Source of the DNA: Comamonas sp. KCTC 72670
Lineage (GTDB): Bacteria; Myxococcota; Myxococcia; Myxococcales; Myxococcaceae
DNA: 64,000 nucleotides
Direction of reading: 5' to 3'
NCBI GenBank assembly: GCA_014656495.1
Contig: BNCN01000002.1
Coordinates: 62,001-126,000, forward strand
Position 1 is the first letter of the stretch. Each line of letters starts with the position of its first letter. This document shows positions 32,598 through 40,753 of this stretch, in pieces. A program made the position numbers and the translations under genes. The notes under the pieces are model-generated. The model was not told the origin of the DNA and did not search any database. It was given only the letters and a program-made list of their open reading frames with translations.

Positions 32598-33986
32598 GTG
32601 AGCGACATCACCGTCTATCAGCCGGAGCTCCTCTACACGGGCGGCCGGTTCCACGAAGGGCGCGTCCTCGCGGTGGACGCGAAGGGCCACATCCTGGACC
32701 TGGCCGAGGTGCCAGCGGGCGCGCGCACCGTGCCGCTGCCAGGAAGGGCCTTGCTGCCGGGTTTGGTCAACGGCCACTCCCACGCGTTCCAGCGGCTCAT
32801 CCGGGGGCGCACGGAGTACGTGGCGTCCGGCCGCGAGGCGGATGACTTCTGGAGCTGGCGCGAGGCCATGTACCGCGCCGCCGAGTCCCTCAGCCCCGAG
32901 GACCTGTACGTCGCCTCACGTCAGGCCTTCGTGGAGATGGCGCTCGCGGGCATCACCACCGTGGGCGAGTTCCACTACGTCCACCACCAGCCGGATGGGA
33001 CACCCTACGCGGACCGCAACATGCTGGCGCACGCGGTGATTCGCGCGGCCCGGGACGTGGGCCTGCGCATCTGCCTGCTGCGCGTGGGCTACGCGCGCGC
33101 GGGCCACCAGGTGGCGGCGAATCCGCGGCAGCGCCGGTTCATCGACGCTGATGTGGAGACGTTCCTCGGCTCGGTGGAGTCGCTGGTCCGTGAGACCCAG
33201 GGTGACGCGGAGGTGAGCGTGGGCATCGCGCCGCACAGCGTGCGGGCCGTGCCCCGGGCGTGGCTGGCGGCGCTGGCGGCGTCCTCCACGCGTCGGCTGC
33301 CCATCCACATGCACGTGGCCGAGCAGCCGAAGGAAATCGAGGCGTGCCTCGCGGAGCATGGCCGCCGGCCGGTGGAGCTGTTGGCGGACCTGGGCCTCTT
33401 GGGGCCGGGCTTCACGGCGGTGCATGGCGTGCATCTGACGGACGCCGAGGTGGTGTTGTTGGGTTCGTCCGCGACCACGGTGTGCGCGTGTCCCTCCACG
33501 GAGCGGAACCTGGGCGACGGCATCGTCCCCGCGGACGCGCTGGTGAAGGCGGGGGCGCGCATCAGCCTGGGCTCGGACAGTCAGGCCACGGTGGACCTGC
33601 TGGACGAGGCGCGGCAGTTGGAAGGGCACCTGCGCTTGTCCCGGCTGCGGCGTGCCGTGTTGGACCCGGGCGGTGGCGCCATGGATGGGCTGGCCGCGCG
33701 GCTGTTGGGCATGGCCACGGTGGATGGCGCGCGCAGTCTGGGATGGGCCGGTGGCGTCCTGGAGGCGGGGGCTCCCGCGGACTTCTTCACGGTGGACCTG
33801 AACCATCCGTCACTCGTGGGGGCGCTGCCCGCGTCGCTGCTGTCCTCCGTCGTCCTCGGGGCCGAGAAGGCCGCGGTGCGCGACGTGGTGGTGGCGGGGC
33901 GCGAGGTGGTCCGCGAAGGGCGTCACGCGCTCGCGGAGGAGAGTGGCCGGGCGTTCCAGGCGTTGTCGCGCGCGCTGTACGCCTGA
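32598..33986 (+). CDS. hutF: Formimidoylglutamate deiminase (HutF) or close amidohydrolase
   Basis: 462-residue amidohydrolase. Metal-binding residues are visible: His60 and His62 in NGHSHAFQR, a histidine in HMHVAEQ, one in HGVHLTD and the Asp in LGSDSQ. The GLVNGHSHAFQR and GEFHYVHH segments are characteristic of HutF, which removes ammonia from N-formimidoyl-L-glutamate in histidine breakdown. No other hut gene is in the window, so 8-oxoguanine-deaminase-like relatives cannot be fully excluded. Cytoplasmic. The start is GTG 32598; the ribosome site is weak, but the N-terminus fits. It sits between two copies of a duplicated lipoprotein gene, which looks like an accident of duplication rather than a shared function. 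Confidence 0.8.
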   Translation: MSDITVYQPELLYTGGRFHEGRVLAVDAKGHILDLAEVPAGARTVPLPGRALLPGLVNGHSHAFQRLIRGRTEYVASGREADDFWSWREAMYRAAESLSPEDLYVASRQAFVEMALAGITTVGEFHYVHHQPDGTPYADRNMLAHAVIRAARDVGLRICLLRVGYARAGHQVAANPRQRRFIDADVETFLGSVESLVRETQGDAEVSVGIAPHSVRAVPRAWLAALAASSTRRLPIHMHVAEQPKEIEACLAEHGRRPVELLADLGLLGPGFTAVHGVHLTDAEVVLLGSSATTVCACPSTERNLGDGIVPADALVKAGARISLGSDSQATVDLLDEARQLEGHLRLSRLRRAVLDPGGGAMDGLAARLLGMATVDGARSLGWAGGVLEAGAPADFFTVDLNHPSLVGALPASLLSSVVLGAEKAAVRDVVVAGREVVREGRHALAEESGRAFQALSRALYA

Positions 33987-34030
33987 GCGGTAGGGCTTCA
34001 ACGATATGGCATCGCGGCGCGGCGCGTTCT

Positions 34031-34057
34031 CCCTCCGGGATTTCATCCCAGGAGGGG
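34031..34057 (+). promoter_or_regulatory. Hairpin that encloses the ribosome-binding site of lipoprotein copy 2
   Basis: CCCTCC (34031-34036) plus GGGAT (34037-34041) pair with ATCCC (34045-34049) and GGAGGG (34051-34056), with one bulged A at 34050 and a 3-nt loop. The 3' arm is the ribosome site AGGAGGGG (34050-34057), four bases before the ATG at 34061. In RNA this 11-bp stem would block initiation unless opened. Confidence 0.5.
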
Positions 34058-34060
34058 CCG

Positions 34061-35605
34061 ATGCGCTCGATGGTGTACGCGGTGTCCATGTCGTTGTTCT
34101 TCCTCACGGGCTGCGCGGCCCGGCAGGGAAGTACCTACAGTGACTTGTTCACTCCAGATGGCGAGGCCATCTACGCGCGGCCCCTGGAAGAAGTCTGGCC
34201 GGAGGTGCGGACGTTCTTCACGGAGAACAAGCTGCCCTTCAAGGAGGACAAGGGGAGCCTGGTGCTGGAGACGGACTGGCGCCAGGAGTTCGGCGGTTCT
34301 CGGATTGCGAGCTTCTGGCACCGATACATGGTGTTGGGGAAGCGCGAGACGCCAACGACGAGCAAGCTGTGGATCATCCGCATCACCAAGAGCTCCAGCA
34401 CCGCGCTGAGTCCGCCAGGCCGAGAACTTGATTGGGGACCGAGCCGTAGCCTCACTCAAGGGAGTCTCGAGGAGCGGCTGGATGCCGCGGCGACGGAGGG
34501 GCTGATGGTGTCGTCAGGAGGGCCCGCGGCGGACCCCCTCCTCAGCGCGGAGGACTGGGGGGACCGTATGAACGCGCCAGTGGGGGAGAACTCCTTCTTC
34601 GCGGGCTCGGGCCAGGGCTCACGGGACCTCGTCATGGAGTGGCGGGTGTTCCGCTTCGTTTCCCCCAAGTTGATGCAGGAGGAGAACGCGCCCCAGCCGG
34701 TGAAGGTGGCGACGGCTCCCAACGCGAAGGGGGGCGCGGGCTCCATGGACTTCGAGTGCGGCCTGCCGATTCTGGGTCTGGGCAAGCACGTGAAGCCGGG
34801 CGGGGTGCTGCTGCTGGGCGAGATGCACGGCACGCAGGAAGTGCCTCGCTTCGTGGCGCAGACGTCCTGCCAGTCCGCGGTGGCGGGCACTCCGGTGACG
34901 GTGGGGCTGGAGCTGCCGCTGGAGAGCCAGTCGCGCCTGGAGGCGTTCATCGACAGCGCGGGGGAGGAGCATGACTGGCTGAAGCTGATGGAGGCACCGT
35001 TCTGGCGCAGCCCGTACCCGGACGGCCGGAGCAGCGAGGCGATGGCGAACATGCTGGAGCAGCTGCGCCAGCTCCGCTCGCGGGGCCTGGACGTGGATGT
35101 CTTCGTCTTCGACCACCCGACGATGCAGGGGCAGGCGCGTGAGTCCGCGATGGCCGCGACGGTGCGGCACCAGGTGGAGTCGGGCCCCAAGCGCTTCCAC
35201 GTCGTCCTGTCGGGCAACATCCACTCACGCACGAAGAAGGGCCTGCTGTGGGACAAGTCCTTCAAGCCCATGGGGCTGTTGCTGGAGGACTCGCTGGACA
35301 GCGTGGTGTCGCTGGACATGGCGTACAACAGCGGCTCGGCGTGGATTTGCGCGGTGGACGGTCAGGGCGTGAAGGACTCGCTGGACTGCGGCGTGCGCGA
35401 GGCCAAGGGCCGCGACAATGGCGATCGCTTCTTCGTGCACACCTGGGGTGGCACGAACGGAGATGGGTTCCACGGCGTTTATTACGTGGGCGCGGTGAAC
35501 GCGTCGGCGCCGGCGGTGCAGAAGGGGCTGGGGCGTCCGGGGGCGAACGACAACACGGTGTCCCCGGCTGCGGAGGCCCGGCCCCAGGTGGCGGCCGTTC
35601 GCTGA
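34061..35605 (+). CDS. Lipoprotein with BamC-like and ChaN/EreA-like domains, copy 2
   Basis: 514 residues, paralogue of the gene at 31040. Lipobox FFLTGC with Cys18; BamC-like domain (EEVWPEVRTFFTENKLPF); variable linker of 45 residues after ELDWG (28 in copy 1); then the GEMHGTQEVPRF domain and LSGNIHSRTKKG. Outside the linker the two proteins align without large gaps. The DNA of the C-terminal halves is about 90% alike by eye (for example the stretches from 31892 and from 34964). The ATG at 34061 is chosen because lipobox and ribosome site follow it correctly; the open frame starting at 33260 is a shadow over hutF. Likely anchored in the outer membrane. Function unknown. Confidence 0.75.
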   Translation: MRSMVYAVSMSLFFLTGCAARQGSTYSDLFTPDGEAIYARPLEEVWPEVRTFFTENKLPFKEDKGSLVLETDWRQEFGGSRIASFWHRYMVLGKRETPTTSKLWIIRITKSSSTALSPPGRELDWGPSRSLTQGSLEERLDAAATEGLMVSSGGPAADPLLSAEDWGDRMNAPVGENSFFAGSGQGSRDLVMEWRVFRFVSPKLMQEENAPQPVKVATAPNAKGGAGSMDFECGLPILGLGKHVKPGGVLLLGEMHGTQEVPRFVAQTSCQSAVAGTPVTVGLELPLESQSRLEAFIDSAGEEHDWLKLMEAPFWRSPYPDGRSSEAMANMLEQLRQLRSRGLDVDVFVFDHPTMQGQARESAMAATVRHQVESGPKRFHVVLSGNIHSRTKKGLLWDKSFKPMGLLLEDSLDSVVSLDMAYNSGSAWICAVDGQGVKDSLDCGVREAKGRDNGDRFFVHTWGGTNGDGFHGVYYVGAVNASAPAVQKGLGRPGANDNTVSPAAEARPQVAAVR

Positions 35606-35634
35606 GTGGACATGGGGGAGGGTAGGGCCTTTCG

Positions 35635-35665
35635 GGGGCTGGCGTGCCGTGGCATGACCAGCCCC
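35635..35665 (+). terminator. Nested hairpin between lipoprotein copy 2 and argE
   Basis: GGGGCTGG (35635-35642) pairs with CCAGCCCC (35658-35665), enclosing a smaller TGCC-gt-GGCA stem. There is no T-run, and the argE ribosome site (TGGAGGT, 35666-35672) follows at once. It may be a terminator for the lipoprotein gene or a leader structure affecting argE. Confidence 0.4.
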
Positions 35666-35679
35666 TGGAGGTCTTACCC

Positions 35680-36816
35680 ATGAGTGACACGCTGCCCGCG
35701 CTGCGGGCCACCCTGACGGAACTGGTCGCGATGGACACCACGTCCTCGCGTCCCAATGCTCCGCTCATCGACTATGCGCAGGCCCGCTTGGAGGCGGCGG
35801 GCTTCAGCGCGGAGCGCCAGAAGTTCACGGACGACGCGGGCGTGGAGAAGATCAACCTCGTCGCGGTGAAGGGCGGCAGCGGCCGGGCCGCGCTGGCCCT
35901 GGTGGGGCACTCCGATTGTGTTCCGTATGACGCCGCCTGGACGGACGCGCTGCGGCTCACGGAGAAGGACGGTCGTCTCTACGCGCGCGGGGCCTGTGAC
36001 ACGAAGGGCTTCATCGCCTGCGCCCTGCACGCGGCCCTCAATGCCCAGCAGGTGAAGGCGCCCCTCATGGTGGTGCTCACCGCGGATGAGGAAGTGGGCC
36101 TGACGGGCGCCAAGAAGCTGGTGGAGGCGGGGCTGGGCCGCGCGCGGCACGCGATTGTCGGCGAGCCCACGCGCCTCATCCCAGTGCGCGCCAACAAGGG
36201 CTACTGCCTGGCGGAGGTCGAGGTCGTGGGGAAGGAGGGGCACAGCGCCTATCCGGACTCGGGGGCGTCGGCCATCTTCCGCGCGGGCCGTTTCCTCCAG
36301 CGCCTGGAGCACCTGGCCCTGACGGTGCTGCGCGAGGACCGCGACGAGGGCTTCCAACCGCCCTTCACCACGGTCAACGTGGGCACCATCCAGGGCGGCA
36401 AGGCGAAGAACGTCATCCCCGGCGCCTGCCGCTTCGTCGTGGAGTGGCGGCCCATCCCCGGTCAGCCGCCGGAGCGGGTGTCCCAACTGCTGGAGACCAT
36501 CCGTCAGGAGCTGGTGCGTGACGAGCCCGCCTTCGAGGCGCGCATCCGCGTGGTGCGCACGGACCGGGGTGTGAATACGCGGGCGGACGCGGAGGTGGTG
36601 CGCTTCCTCGCGGAGGCGAGCGGCAACGCGCCGGAGACGGTGTCCTTCGGCACGGAGGCGCCGCAGATGACGGAGCTGGGCGCGGAAGCAGTGGTGTTCG
36701 GCCCCGGCGACATTCGCGTGGCGCACCAGACGGGCGAGTACGTCCCGGTGGAAGACCTGGTGCGCTGCGAGGCCATCCTGGCGCGCGCCGTGGCCCACTT
36801 CTGCGGCGGAAACTAG
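35680..36816 (+). CDS. argE: Acetylornithine deacetylase-like M20 peptidase
   Basis: 378 residues. M20 family metal and catalytic motifs are all present: GHSDCVPYD, GACDTKG (bridging Asp), TADEEVGLTG (general base and ligand Glu), GEPT and the distal histidine in GDIRVAHQTGEY. The dimerisation domain sits between about residues 180 and 290. The sequence fits ArgE, which removes acetate from N2-acetylornithine in arginine synthesis; succinyl-diaminopimelate desuccinylase and related M20 enzymes are alternatives, but GDIRVAHQTGEYV favours ArgE. Cytoplasmic. The ATG at 35680 has GGAGG upstream; an in-frame codon at 35644 has none. No other arg gene is nearby. Confidence 0.85.
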   Translation: MSDTLPALRATLTELVAMDTTSSRPNAPLIDYAQARLEAAGFSAERQKFTDDAGVEKINLVAVKGGSGRAALALVGHSDCVPYDAAWTDALRLTEKDGRLYARGACDTKGFIACALHAALNAQQVKAPLMVVLTADEEVGLTGAKKLVEAGLGRARHAIVGEPTRLIPVRANKGYCLAEVEVVGKEGHSAYPDSGASAIFRAGRFLQRLEHLALTVLREDRDEGFQPPFTTVNVGTIQGGKAKNVIPGACRFVVEWRPIPGQPPERVSQLLETIRQELVRDEPAFEARIRVVRTDRGVNTRADAEVVRFLAEASGNAPETVSFGTEAPQMTELGAEAVVFGPGDIRVAHQTGEYVPVEDLVRCEAILARAVAHFCGGN

Positions 36817-36840
36817 CCCCAAGGCGCTTGCTGGGAGCCT

Positions 36841-36866
36841 CGCCACGGGGCCGGGCTCCCGTGGCG
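36841..36866. terminator. Hairpin in the argE-mfd convergent gap
   Basis: CGCCACGGG (36841-36849) and CCCGTGGCG (36858-36866): perfect 9-bp stem with an 8-nt loop, 25 bp after the argE stop. No T-run on either side, so termination strength is uncertain. Confidence 0.45.
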
Positions 36867-36936
36867 CGCGCTGGGCACAACGCCACGCGGCCGGGCGCTC
36901 CCATGGCTTGTGGAGGCAGGCCGCTGTGCCCTCACG

Positions 36937-36962
36937 CGCTCCGTCGCCTCGGCGGCGGAGCG
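36937..36962. terminator. Strong hairpin at the 3' end of mfd
   Basis: CGCTCCG-T-CGCC (36937-36948) pairs with GGCG-G-CGGAGCG (36951-36962): about 12 bp including one T-G pair, with a very tight loop. It lies 20 bp beyond the mfd stop on the minus strand and probably terminates mfd, perhaps from both directions. Confidence 0.5.
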
Positions 36963-36981
36963 GCCACCGCGGCGCTGAGGG

Positions 36982-39900
36982 CTACGCCTGCGGCAGCGCG
37001 CAGTGGCCCAAGTCCCTCAGCACCTTCTTGGCCTCGGCGATGAGGTCGTGGCCGCTGGCGCCCTGCGGCGCGCGGGCGATGAGCTTCATGTCCGGCGTGA
37101 GGCGGTAGACGCCCTTGGAGCGCTGCACCAGCCCCGCCACCTTGGGGCCGTCCAGCAGCGCGTCCGCGCCCAGCGTCACCACCAGCCGGGTGGTGCCCAC
37201 CTCCAGCCCGCGCAGCCGCAAATCGCGCATGTCGATTTTCAGCAGCGTCAGCTCGGACAGGTGGTCCACCTCGTCGGGGGCCTCGCCGTAGCGGTCCACC
37301 AGCTCCGCGCGCAAATCCGTCACCTCGTCCGGGTGGCTGGCCTGACTGAAGCGCTTGTAGAAGACGAGCCGCTGGTGGACGTCGCTGACGTAGTCATCCG
37401 GGATGAGCGCCGGCATGGGCAGCGTGACGTCCGGCTCAATCTGCACCTTGGGCGGCTGGCCCTGCATCTCCGCGACGGCCTCCTCCAGGAGCTGCGCGTA
37501 CATGTCGAAGCCAATCTCCGCGATGGCGCCCGACTGCTTGTCGCCCAGCAGGTTGCCCGCGCCGCGAATCTCCAAGTCGTGGCTGGCGATGGAGAAGCCC
37601 GCGCCCAGCTCGGTGAAGTTCTGGAGCACCTCCAGGCGCCGCTGTGCGTCCTTCGTCACCGCGCGCCGTGACGGCACCAGCAGGTACGCATAGGCGCGCT
37701 CCTTGGACCGGCCCACGCGGCCACGGAGCTGGTAGAGCTGCGCCAGGCCGAACTGGTCCGCCCGGTTCACGATCATCGTGTTGGCGCTGGAGATGTCGAT
37801 GCCGCTCTCGATGATGCTGGTGCACAGCAGCACCTGGTACTTCTTCTCCGTGAAGGCGAGCATCACCTTCTCGAGCTGCCCCTCGCCCATCTGCCCGTGC
37901 GCCACGCCGATGGTGACCTGGGGCACCAGCGTGCGCAGCTGCGTCTCGATGGACGGCAGCGACTCCACGCGGTTGTGGACGAAGAACACCTGACCGCCGC
38001 GCGCCACCTCGCGTTCGATGGCCTCCTTGACGACCTGGTCCTCGTACTTCATCACGAAGGTGCGGATGGCCCGGCGGTCCTGCGGCGGCGTGGCGATGAT
38101 GCTCATGTCCCGCACGCCCGACATGCTCATGTGCAGCGTGCGGGGAATGGGCGTGGCCGTCAGCGTGAGCACGTCAATCTGGGAGCGCCACTTCTTGAGC
38201 GACTCCTTCTGCTTCACGCCGAAGCGCTGCTCCTCGTCCACAATCATCAGGCCCAGGTCCTTGAAGGCCACCTCGCCGCCCAGCAGCTTGTGGGTGCCGA
38301 TGAGGATGTCGACCTTGCCCTCCTTGGCGCGCTTGAGGACTTCACGCACCTCCGGCCCCTTCTTCAGCCCGGAGATGACCTCCACCGTGACGGGGTAGTC
38401 CTTGAAGCGCTTCTTGAAGGAGAGGAAGTGCTGCTGCGCCAGCACCGTGGTGGGCACCAGCACCGCCACCTGCTTGCGGTCCAGCGCGGCCTTGAAGGCG
38501 GCGCGCATGGCCACCTCCGTCTTGCCGTAGCCCACGTCGCCGCAGACGAGCCGGTCCATGGGCTCGGCCTTCTGCATGTCCGCCAGGACGTCTTCAATCG
38601 CCTTGGCCTGGTCCGGCGTCTCCTCGAACTCGAAGTCCGCCTCGAACTGGGCGTAGTACCGGTCCGGCGCGCTGAAGGCGTGGCCGGGGTGCGCCTTGCG
38701 CGCGGCGGCGATCTGCAGGAGCTCCGCCGCCATCTTGAGCAGCTGCTCCTTGACGCGCTTCTTCGTCTTCTCCCAGCTCGTGGTGCCCAGCTTGTCGAGC
38801 TGCACCTGCGTGGGGTCGCCGCCGGAGAACTTCTGGATGAGCCGCATGCGGCCCACCGGCAGGTAGATTTTGTCCCGGCCCGCGTACTCCAGGACGAGGA
38901 AGTCCCCGGGCACGCCGTTGACCTCCATCTTCGTCAGGCCCGCATAGCGGCCGATGCCGAAGTCGGTGTGGACGATGAGGTCGCCTTCCTTCAGGTCCCC
39001 GAAGCCCGAGCCGAACGCGTCCAGCTTCTTGCTGCGCCGGGGCCGCCGGCGCGCGCGCACGCCGAAAATCTCCTCGTCCGCCAGCACCGCGAGCCCGCCC
39101 GGCCCGTCCACGAAGCCGTGGCTCACCTCGCCCGTGAAGAGGTGCGCGCGGATGGAGGGCTCGTACAGCGACGCGGCGTCCACCAGGGGCTCGGTGTGCA
39201 CCTTCACCGCCACGTTGCGGTCCATCAGGAGCCGCTTCAGCCGGTCCGCCTGGCTCAGCGTGCCACACGCCACCACGCAGGCCATGCGCAGCTCGCGCCA
39301 CCGCTCCAGCCGCTCCACCAGCGGGGACAGCGCGCCCTCCTCGCCATGGTGCGCGAGGATGGCTTCACGCAAGTCCTGCGTGCCGCCGAAGGTGAAGTGC
39401 ACCGGCGGGTGCTCCGTCTGCGCCAGCGACAGGCCTCCACCTTCCATGACGCGGAAGCCTCGCAGCCGCTGGGCCACGTCCTCGCGGGCGAGGAAGTGCT
39501 CCAGTGGGGGACAGGTGAGCTCCTGCCGCGCCTCGGCCGCCGCGTAGGAGCGCTCCAGCTCCTCCCACAGCGCGTCCACCGCGCGGTCCTGCCCCAGCGG
39601 GTCATCCACGTAGAAGACGGGCGCGTCGGGGCCCCAGTCGCGCAGGAAGTCGAACACCGTGGACAGCCCGCCCTCGAAGAAGCCGGGCAGCAGGCCCTCC
39701 AGGCCGAAGCCGGGCAGGCCCTCGCGCAGCGTCTCCAGGTGCTCGCGCAGCTTGATGGTGGGCAGGTTGATGCGGTCGGCCACCGCGCGGGCGGCGGCCT
39801 CGGCGCGCGGGCGCGTCTCGTCGGTGAGGAGCACCTCGCGCGCGGGCACCAGGTGCACGTCCTTGAGCGCGTCCACCGTGCGCTGGGACTGCGGGTCGAA

Positions 39901-40548
39901 GGAGCGGATGGACTCGATGGTGTCGCCGAAGAACTCCAGGCGGACGGGCTTGTCGTAGAGCGGGCTGAAGACGTCCAGCAGGTCGCCGCGCACGCTGAAG
40001 GTGCCCACGTCCTCCACCAGCGGGCTGTTCTGGTAGCCCATGCGCACCAGCCGGCGCGCCAGCGAGTCGCGGTCGAAGTCCTGCCCCGCGGCCACCTTCG
40101 CGGACAGCGCGCGCATCATCTCCAGCGGCAGCACGCGGCGGTACAGCGCGCGCACGGACAACACCAGTGCGGGGAAGCGCGTGCCCTGGCCCACGTGGAA
40201 GAGGGCGCCCAGCCGCTCCGTCACCACGGCCGCGTCGGGGGACACCTCGTCGTAGGGGAGGGCCTCGTCGGCGGGCAGCCGCAGCACGCGCGGCTCCAGC
40301 AGGCTGCCGTGGCCGCCCAGGAAGAAGGACAGGTCCGCGGCCAGCGCGTCCGCGGCCTCCTCGTCCACGGCGACGCAGACCAGCGGCACCTTCAGCCCGG
40401 CATGCAGGCGCGCGAGCACATGCCCGCGCGCCGCCCCCTTCAGCCCTTGCGTGCGGACGCGTTGGCCCGCCTGAAGCGCTTCGACCACCTGGACGAATGG
40501 GTCGCCCGCCGCACCGCCGTCCTGCGTCTGTGTGAAGGGAGTGTCCAT
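36982..40548 (-). CDS. mfd: Transcription-repair coupling factor Mfd
   Basis: 1188 residues, normal for Mfd. Mfd removes RNA polymerase stalled at DNA damage and recruits UvrA. The UvrB-like N-terminal region is followed by the RNA-polymerase-interacting domain (GDLIVHTDFGIGRYAGL) and the RecG-like translocase: Walker A GDVGYGKTE with Lys676, DEEQ box from Asp771, TATPIPRTLHMSMSG, and motif VI QLRGRVGRSKERAYAYL. A C-terminal domain follows. Cytoplasmic. The ATG at 40548 has only a modest AAGG upstream, but a near-consensus promoter lies just before it and would leave a leader of about 18 nt. Confidence 0.96.
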   Translation of the reverse strand: MDTPFTQTQDGGAAGDPFVQVVEALQAGQRVRTQGLKGAARGHVLARLHAGLKVPLVCVAVDEEAADALAADLSFFLGGHGSLLEPRVLRLPADEALPYDEVSPDAAVVTERLGALFHVGQGTRFPALVLSVRALYRRVLPLEMMRALSAKVAAGQDFDRDSLARRLVRMGYQNSPLVEDVGTFSVRGDLLDVFSPLYDKPVRLEFFGDTIESIRSFDPQSQRTVDALKDVHLVPAREVLLTDETRPRAEAAARAVADRINLPTIKLREHLETLREGLPGFGLEGLLPGFFEGGLSTVFDFLRDWGPDAPVFYVDDPLGQDRAVDALWEELERSYAAAEARQELTCPPLEHFLAREDVAQRLRGFRVMEGGGLSLAQTEHPPVHFTFGGTQDLREAILAHHGEEGALSPLVERLERWRELRMACVVACGTLSQADRLKRLLMDRNVAVKVHTEPLVDAASLYEPSIRAHLFTGEVSHGFVDGPGGLAVLADEEIFGVRARRRPRRSKKLDAFGSGFGDLKEGDLIVHTDFGIGRYAGLTKMEVNGVPGDFLVLEYAGRDKIYLPVGRMRLIQKFSGGDPTQVQLDKLGTTSWEKTKKRVKEQLLKMAAELLQIAAARKAHPGHAFSAPDRYYAQFEADFEFEETPDQAKAIEDVLADMQKAEPMDRLVCGDVGYGKTEVAMRAAFKAALDRKQVAVLVPTTVLAQQHFLSFKKRFKDYPVTVEVISGLKKGPEVREVLKRAKEGKVDILIGTHKLLGGEVAFKDLGLMIVDEEQRFGVKQKESLKKWRSQIDVLTLTATPIPRTLHMSMSGVRDMSIIATPPQDRRAIRTFVMKYEDQVVKEAIEREVARGGQVFFVHNRVESLPSIETQLRTLVPQVTIGVAHGQMGEGQLEKVMLAFTEKKYQVLLCTSIIESGIDISSANTMIVNRADQFGLAQLYQLRGRVGRSKERAYAYLLVPSRRAVTKDAQRRLEVLQNFTELGAGFSIASHDLEIRGAGNLLGDKQSGAIAEIGFDMYAQLLEEAVAEMQGQPPKVQIEPDVTLPMPALIPDDYVSDVHQRLVFYKRFSQASHPDEVTDLRAELVDRYGEAPDEVDHLSELTLLKIDMRDLRLRGLEVGTTRLVVTLGADALLDGPKVAGLVQRSKGVYRLTPDMKLIARAPQGASGHDLIAEAKKVLRDLGHCALPQA

Positions 40549-40572
40549 GAGTGGACCTTGAAGGCCCCGGCG

Positions 40573-40601
40573 TAATTAAAAGCCGCGCCGTGTCAGGTCA
40601 A
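40573..40601 (-). promoter_or_regulatory. Near-consensus sigma-70 promoter of mfd
   Basis: On the minus strand TTGACC (40601-40596) and TAATTA (40578-40573) are separated by exactly 17 bp. Five of six bases match the -35 consensus, and the -10 is AT-only in a very GC-rich setting. The start would fall near 40566, about 18 nt before the mfd ATG. Confidence 0.65.
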
Positions 40602-40753
40602 CGACGGAGCGCGACAGGTGTCAGACAAAACAGGAGAAATCGGAAGCACTGGTTAGCTCGGGCACTGTTCAGCCACCCCGGGGACCGGTTGGCCGCACCC
40701 CCAGCTGCGGGGTTAGGTTGACTCACAACGGCAGCATCGGGGGCCACGCCGAC

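Noticed and set aside
33260..34060. Long N-terminal extension of lipoprotein copy 2
   Set aside because: The extension overlaps hutF in another frame and would bury the lipobox; the ATG at 34061 has a strong ribosome site and gives a proper signal peptide.
37897..40575. 892-residue open frame on the plus strand opposite mfd
   Set aside because: It is the antisense shadow of a certain gene in DNA with strong third-position G/C bias, and its translation is low-complexity Arg/Val/His/Gln. Similar frames opposite pilY1 (45514-48606), lodA (5772-7886), the cytochrome gene (2420-4300) and the FG-GAP gene (27690-29450) were rejected for the same reason.
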